Shown piece by piece: positions 5,479 through 7,282 of a stretch of DNA of 7,282 nucleotides (position 1 is the stretch's first letter; each line of letters starts with the position of its first letter). The notes beneath the pieces were generated by a model. That model ran no database searches. It saw nothing but the letters and a program-made list of their open reading frames with translations, and was not told where the DNA came from. The position numbers and the translations under genes are program-made. The stretch is taken from assembly GCA_041608535.1 (NCBI GenBank), contig JBFISM010000164.1, positions 1 through 7,282 on the forward strand. Reading direction: 5' to 3'. This DNA comes from JBFISM01 sp041608535. Its GTDB lineage: Bacteria; Actinomycetota; Acidimicrobiia; Spongiisociales; UBA5794.

Positions 5479-7239
5479 TCAGCCACCGCCGCTCATGTCG
5501 TTGGGCCACCAGCGCCACGCATCGTTGGTGAGCGGACCAGACGGCGTGCCGAAACAACAAGCGCCACCCCACATGAGGATCTCCGATCCGGTCCACACCA
5601 TGTCCGCCGATGCGCCGTAGCCCGGCAGCCGGACCTGATCCCACCGGCCCGAGCCGGGATCGAACACGGCACCCACATCCCACTGTGGAACCAACAAGCG
5701 GTCACCCATGATGACCGGCCCGTCCGGCCCCTCCCGGCCACCGAGCGGGATGGTTGCGATCTCTTCCCACTCCCCACCCGGATCGAGAGCCATCGTCGGA
5801 TGGCCTTCATCCTCCCATGCCACCACCCGGTCTCCGATCCACGCCATCTGGTGGGGATACGAGCAATCGGCGGAGGACGGTGTGTCGAGCGACAGCGGCG
5901 GCAGCTCGGTCCACCCAGATGCGGTGTGCACGGCGATCCGCCGCCCCGAGCAGCTGCCAGCGCGCAAATCCGCGATCGCGAGCCGGCCATCGATGGTGTG
6001 CAACGAGGTGAGCCAGGGGTCGGCGCTCCCGAAGCCGGGCCCCTCGAGCGGCCGCCACTGCCCGGTTGATTCATCGAACTCGTGCAGCCCCAGGCTGTTC
6101 CACACCACCACCGACTCCCCGGTCCACAGCATCAGCCGATGCGATCGTGACGGCTCGATACCAGCGCCGATGATTCGCCACGTGTCCGTATCCCTCCGGT
6201 ACTCAGCCGTGTCCTCGTTCCCGACGACGATCATCCGATCGCCGGCCCACACGGCGCGATTCACCTGCCCCGGCGTGAGCGGCGACTCGGGCAGCATGCG
6301 CCAGGTGTCGGACACCGGGTCGAAGGCTGCCCCGTCGGTGAGATTCGGCGGCGTGTCCGCGGTGGCTCCGCCCCACACGATCATCTCCTCGCCGGCCCAC
6401 ATCACCGAATGACCGGAGCGCGCCTCGAGCGGACCGGGATCCAGGTAGTACTCGTCCGTCACCGGACGGGGAGCCCGCGACTCGATGAAGACTTCGGTCC
6501 CGTCAGGCCATTCCGGCACCGTGTCACCCGCATATACGAGCTCGGCCCGGATGAGCTGCACCGCTCTCGTTTCGCTGCATGCCTCCGCCATCGTGTCGTC
6601 GCAGCCGCGCCTGACCACGAACAGGCCGTGATCCACGCCCATCTGCCGCGGTATCTCCGTGTCGGTGGCCCAGCGGAACGGAGGATGCAACTCGAGACTC
6701 GGCAGCCGGGACTCCGCGGCCGGTCGAACGCCTTCCCGCAGCGTGTCCTCGGGATCCGGCCCGAGATGCGGGAGCACCTCCTCGTAGAGATCGATGATCA
6801 CGAGCCCTCCACCAGTCGGCACGACATAACGGTCGTCGATGAGCTCGACGTCATCCTGCCCGCCACTGCGCAGACGGAACTGCGTCGTGCCGATCACCAG
6901 CGAGGTGCCATCGGGCACATCGAGCATCACTCCGGCCGACATCCCCTCGACTGCCATGGGTAGCGGCGGCTCCACCCACACGTTGTACGGAGTCCCGTCC
7001 GGGAGCGTCCCGGCGACCGCCGCCCCGGACTCCGCCACGATGATCGTCGTCGGCACTGCCGTCGTCGTGGAGGGGGACGTCGGTGACGGGATCGTCGTCG
7101 AAGTGGACGTCGGTGACGGAATCGCCGAAACCTCGGGAACCGATGTCGGCACATCGGGGGTGAACGACTCCGCAGCCGGCGAGCATGCGCTCAGCAACAC
7201 GAGTCCGGCAAGCCCCGAGCACCACGCGTTCTTGCGCAT
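5479..7239 (-). CDS. kelch-like beta-propeller lipoprotein
   Basis: 586 residues from the ATG at 7239. A short basic N-terminus and hydrophobic stretch end in the lipobox LSAC (16-19), so Cys19 should be lipid-modified and the protein anchored outside the cytoplasmic membrane. Residues 24-66 form a Ser/Thr/Pro-rich linker with a two-copy ten-residue repeat. Residues about 66-260 are a probably beta-rich domain I do not recognise. From about 277 to the end there are about seven kelch-like units of the pattern (M/A)W.G(D/E)..(I/V)WGG ... FDP.(S/T)..W, starting near 278, 328, 368, 413, 464, 508 and 546, which indicates a six- or seven-bladed beta-propeller. Cysteines at 213, 221, 430, 459, 561 and 562 could form disulfides. 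Such propellers usually bind proteins or glycans; no enzyme motif is visible. The upstream 43 bases show no clear ribosome site. It converges on the P450 gene with a 26-base gap. Confidence 0.88.
   Translation of the reverse strand: MRKNAWCSGLAGLVLLSACSPAAESFTPDVPTSVPEVSAIPSPTSTSTTIPSPTSPSTTTAVPTTIIVAESGAAVAGTLPDGTPYNVWVEPPLPMAVEGMSAGVMLDVPDGTSLVIGTTQFRLRSGGQDDVELIDDRYVVPTGGGLVIIDLYEEVLPHLGPDPEDTLREGVRPAAESRLPSLELHPPFRWATDTEIPRQMGVDHGLFVVRRGCDDTMAEACSETRAVQLIRAELVYAGDTVPEWPDGTEVFIESRAPRPVTDEYYLDPGPLEARSGHSVMWAGEEMIVWGGATADTPPNLTDGAAFDPVSDTWRMLPESPLTPGQVNRAVWAGDRMIVVGNEDTAEYRRDTDTWRIIGAGIEPSRSHRLMLWTGESVVVWNSLGLHEFDESTGQWRPLEGPGFGSADPWLTSLHTIDGRLAIADLRAGSCSGRRIAVHTASGWTELPPLSLDTPSSADCSYPHQMAWIGDRVVAWEDEGHPTMALDPGGEWEEIATIPLGGREGPDGPVIMGDRLLVPQWDVGAVFDPGSGRWDQVRLPGYGASADMVWTGSEILMWGGACCFGTPSGPLTNDAWRWWPNDMSGGG
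7063..7122 (-). repeat. two-copy 30-base tandem repeat in the lipoprotein linker
   Basis: Bases 7063-7092 and 7093-7122 match at 26 of 30 positions and encode two copies of the ten-residue unit IPSPTS(T/P)STT, residues 40-59 of the kelch lipoprotein. The period is a multiple of three, so changes in copy number would lengthen or shorten the wall-spanning linker without a frameshift. Confidence 0.85.
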
Positions 7240-7282
7240 GCCGTAACTCTGCTACATGTCGCAAACAACGGGAACAGTCTGT

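Noticed and set aside
5883..5888. Exact TGTCGA, the ECF42 -35 sequence (another copy at 5113-5118)
   Set aside because: Both lie inside coding sequence (lipoprotein gene and P450 gene), not upstream of any start, and are expected by chance in GC-rich DNA.
1..7282. tRNA, rRNA, CRISPR array, insertion-sequence ends or transposase
   Set aside because: Reading both strands by eye I found no cloverleaf-like block, spaced repeat array, transposase motif or terminal inverted repeats.

Overview
This is a high-GC fragment with the look of an actinobacterial chromosome. The indications are a DUF222-HNH endonuclease of the REP13E12 type, a Ddn-type deazaflavin (F420) oxidoreductase, an ECF42-type sigma factor paired with a DGPF protein, GTG/TTG alternative starts, and -10-like TANNNT boxes lying 6-7 bases before ATG codons. 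An acidimicrobial or related soil or marine actinobacterium is plausible, but the sequence alone does not fix the genus.

Layout, left to right. Positions 1-465 (+) hold the C-terminal half of a BphB/HcaB-like cis-dihydrodiol dehydrogenase, cut by the window edge. Positions 466-626 are a gene-free leader with small palindromes, a weak ECF-type promoter candidate and a good Shine-Dalgarno. Positions 627-2265 (+) are a two-gene unit with overlapping reading frames, a YCII/DGPF-domain protein followed by an ECF42-like sigma factor with a C-terminal TPR-like extension. Convergent to it, with a 12-base gap, is a short Ddn-family oxidoreductase (2278-2760, -). A 170-base spacer with GC-rich hairpins separates this from a DUF222/HNH endonuclease gene (2931-4202, -). 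That gene is divergent from a compact cytochrome P450 (4331-5452, +). Convergent to the P450, with a 26-base gap, is a large lipoprotein with a Ser/Thr/Pro linker, an unrecognised N-terminal domain and a C-terminal kelch-like beta-propeller (5479-7239, -). The last 43 bases hold nothing recognisable.

The only clear functional partnership is the DGPF/ECF42 pair, a known conserved association in which the sigma factor is thought to activate its own operon without an anti-sigma factor. The dehydrogenase, the oxidoreductase and the P450 are all redox enzymes that could act on aromatic or other hydrophobic compounds, but they are not in one operon and nothing seen here ties them into one pathway. 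I did not find a clearly new multi-gene system. The observations most worth following are a -10-like box at leaderless spacing before three neighbouring genes, the unusually short P450, and the unidentified domain of the kelch lipoprotein.
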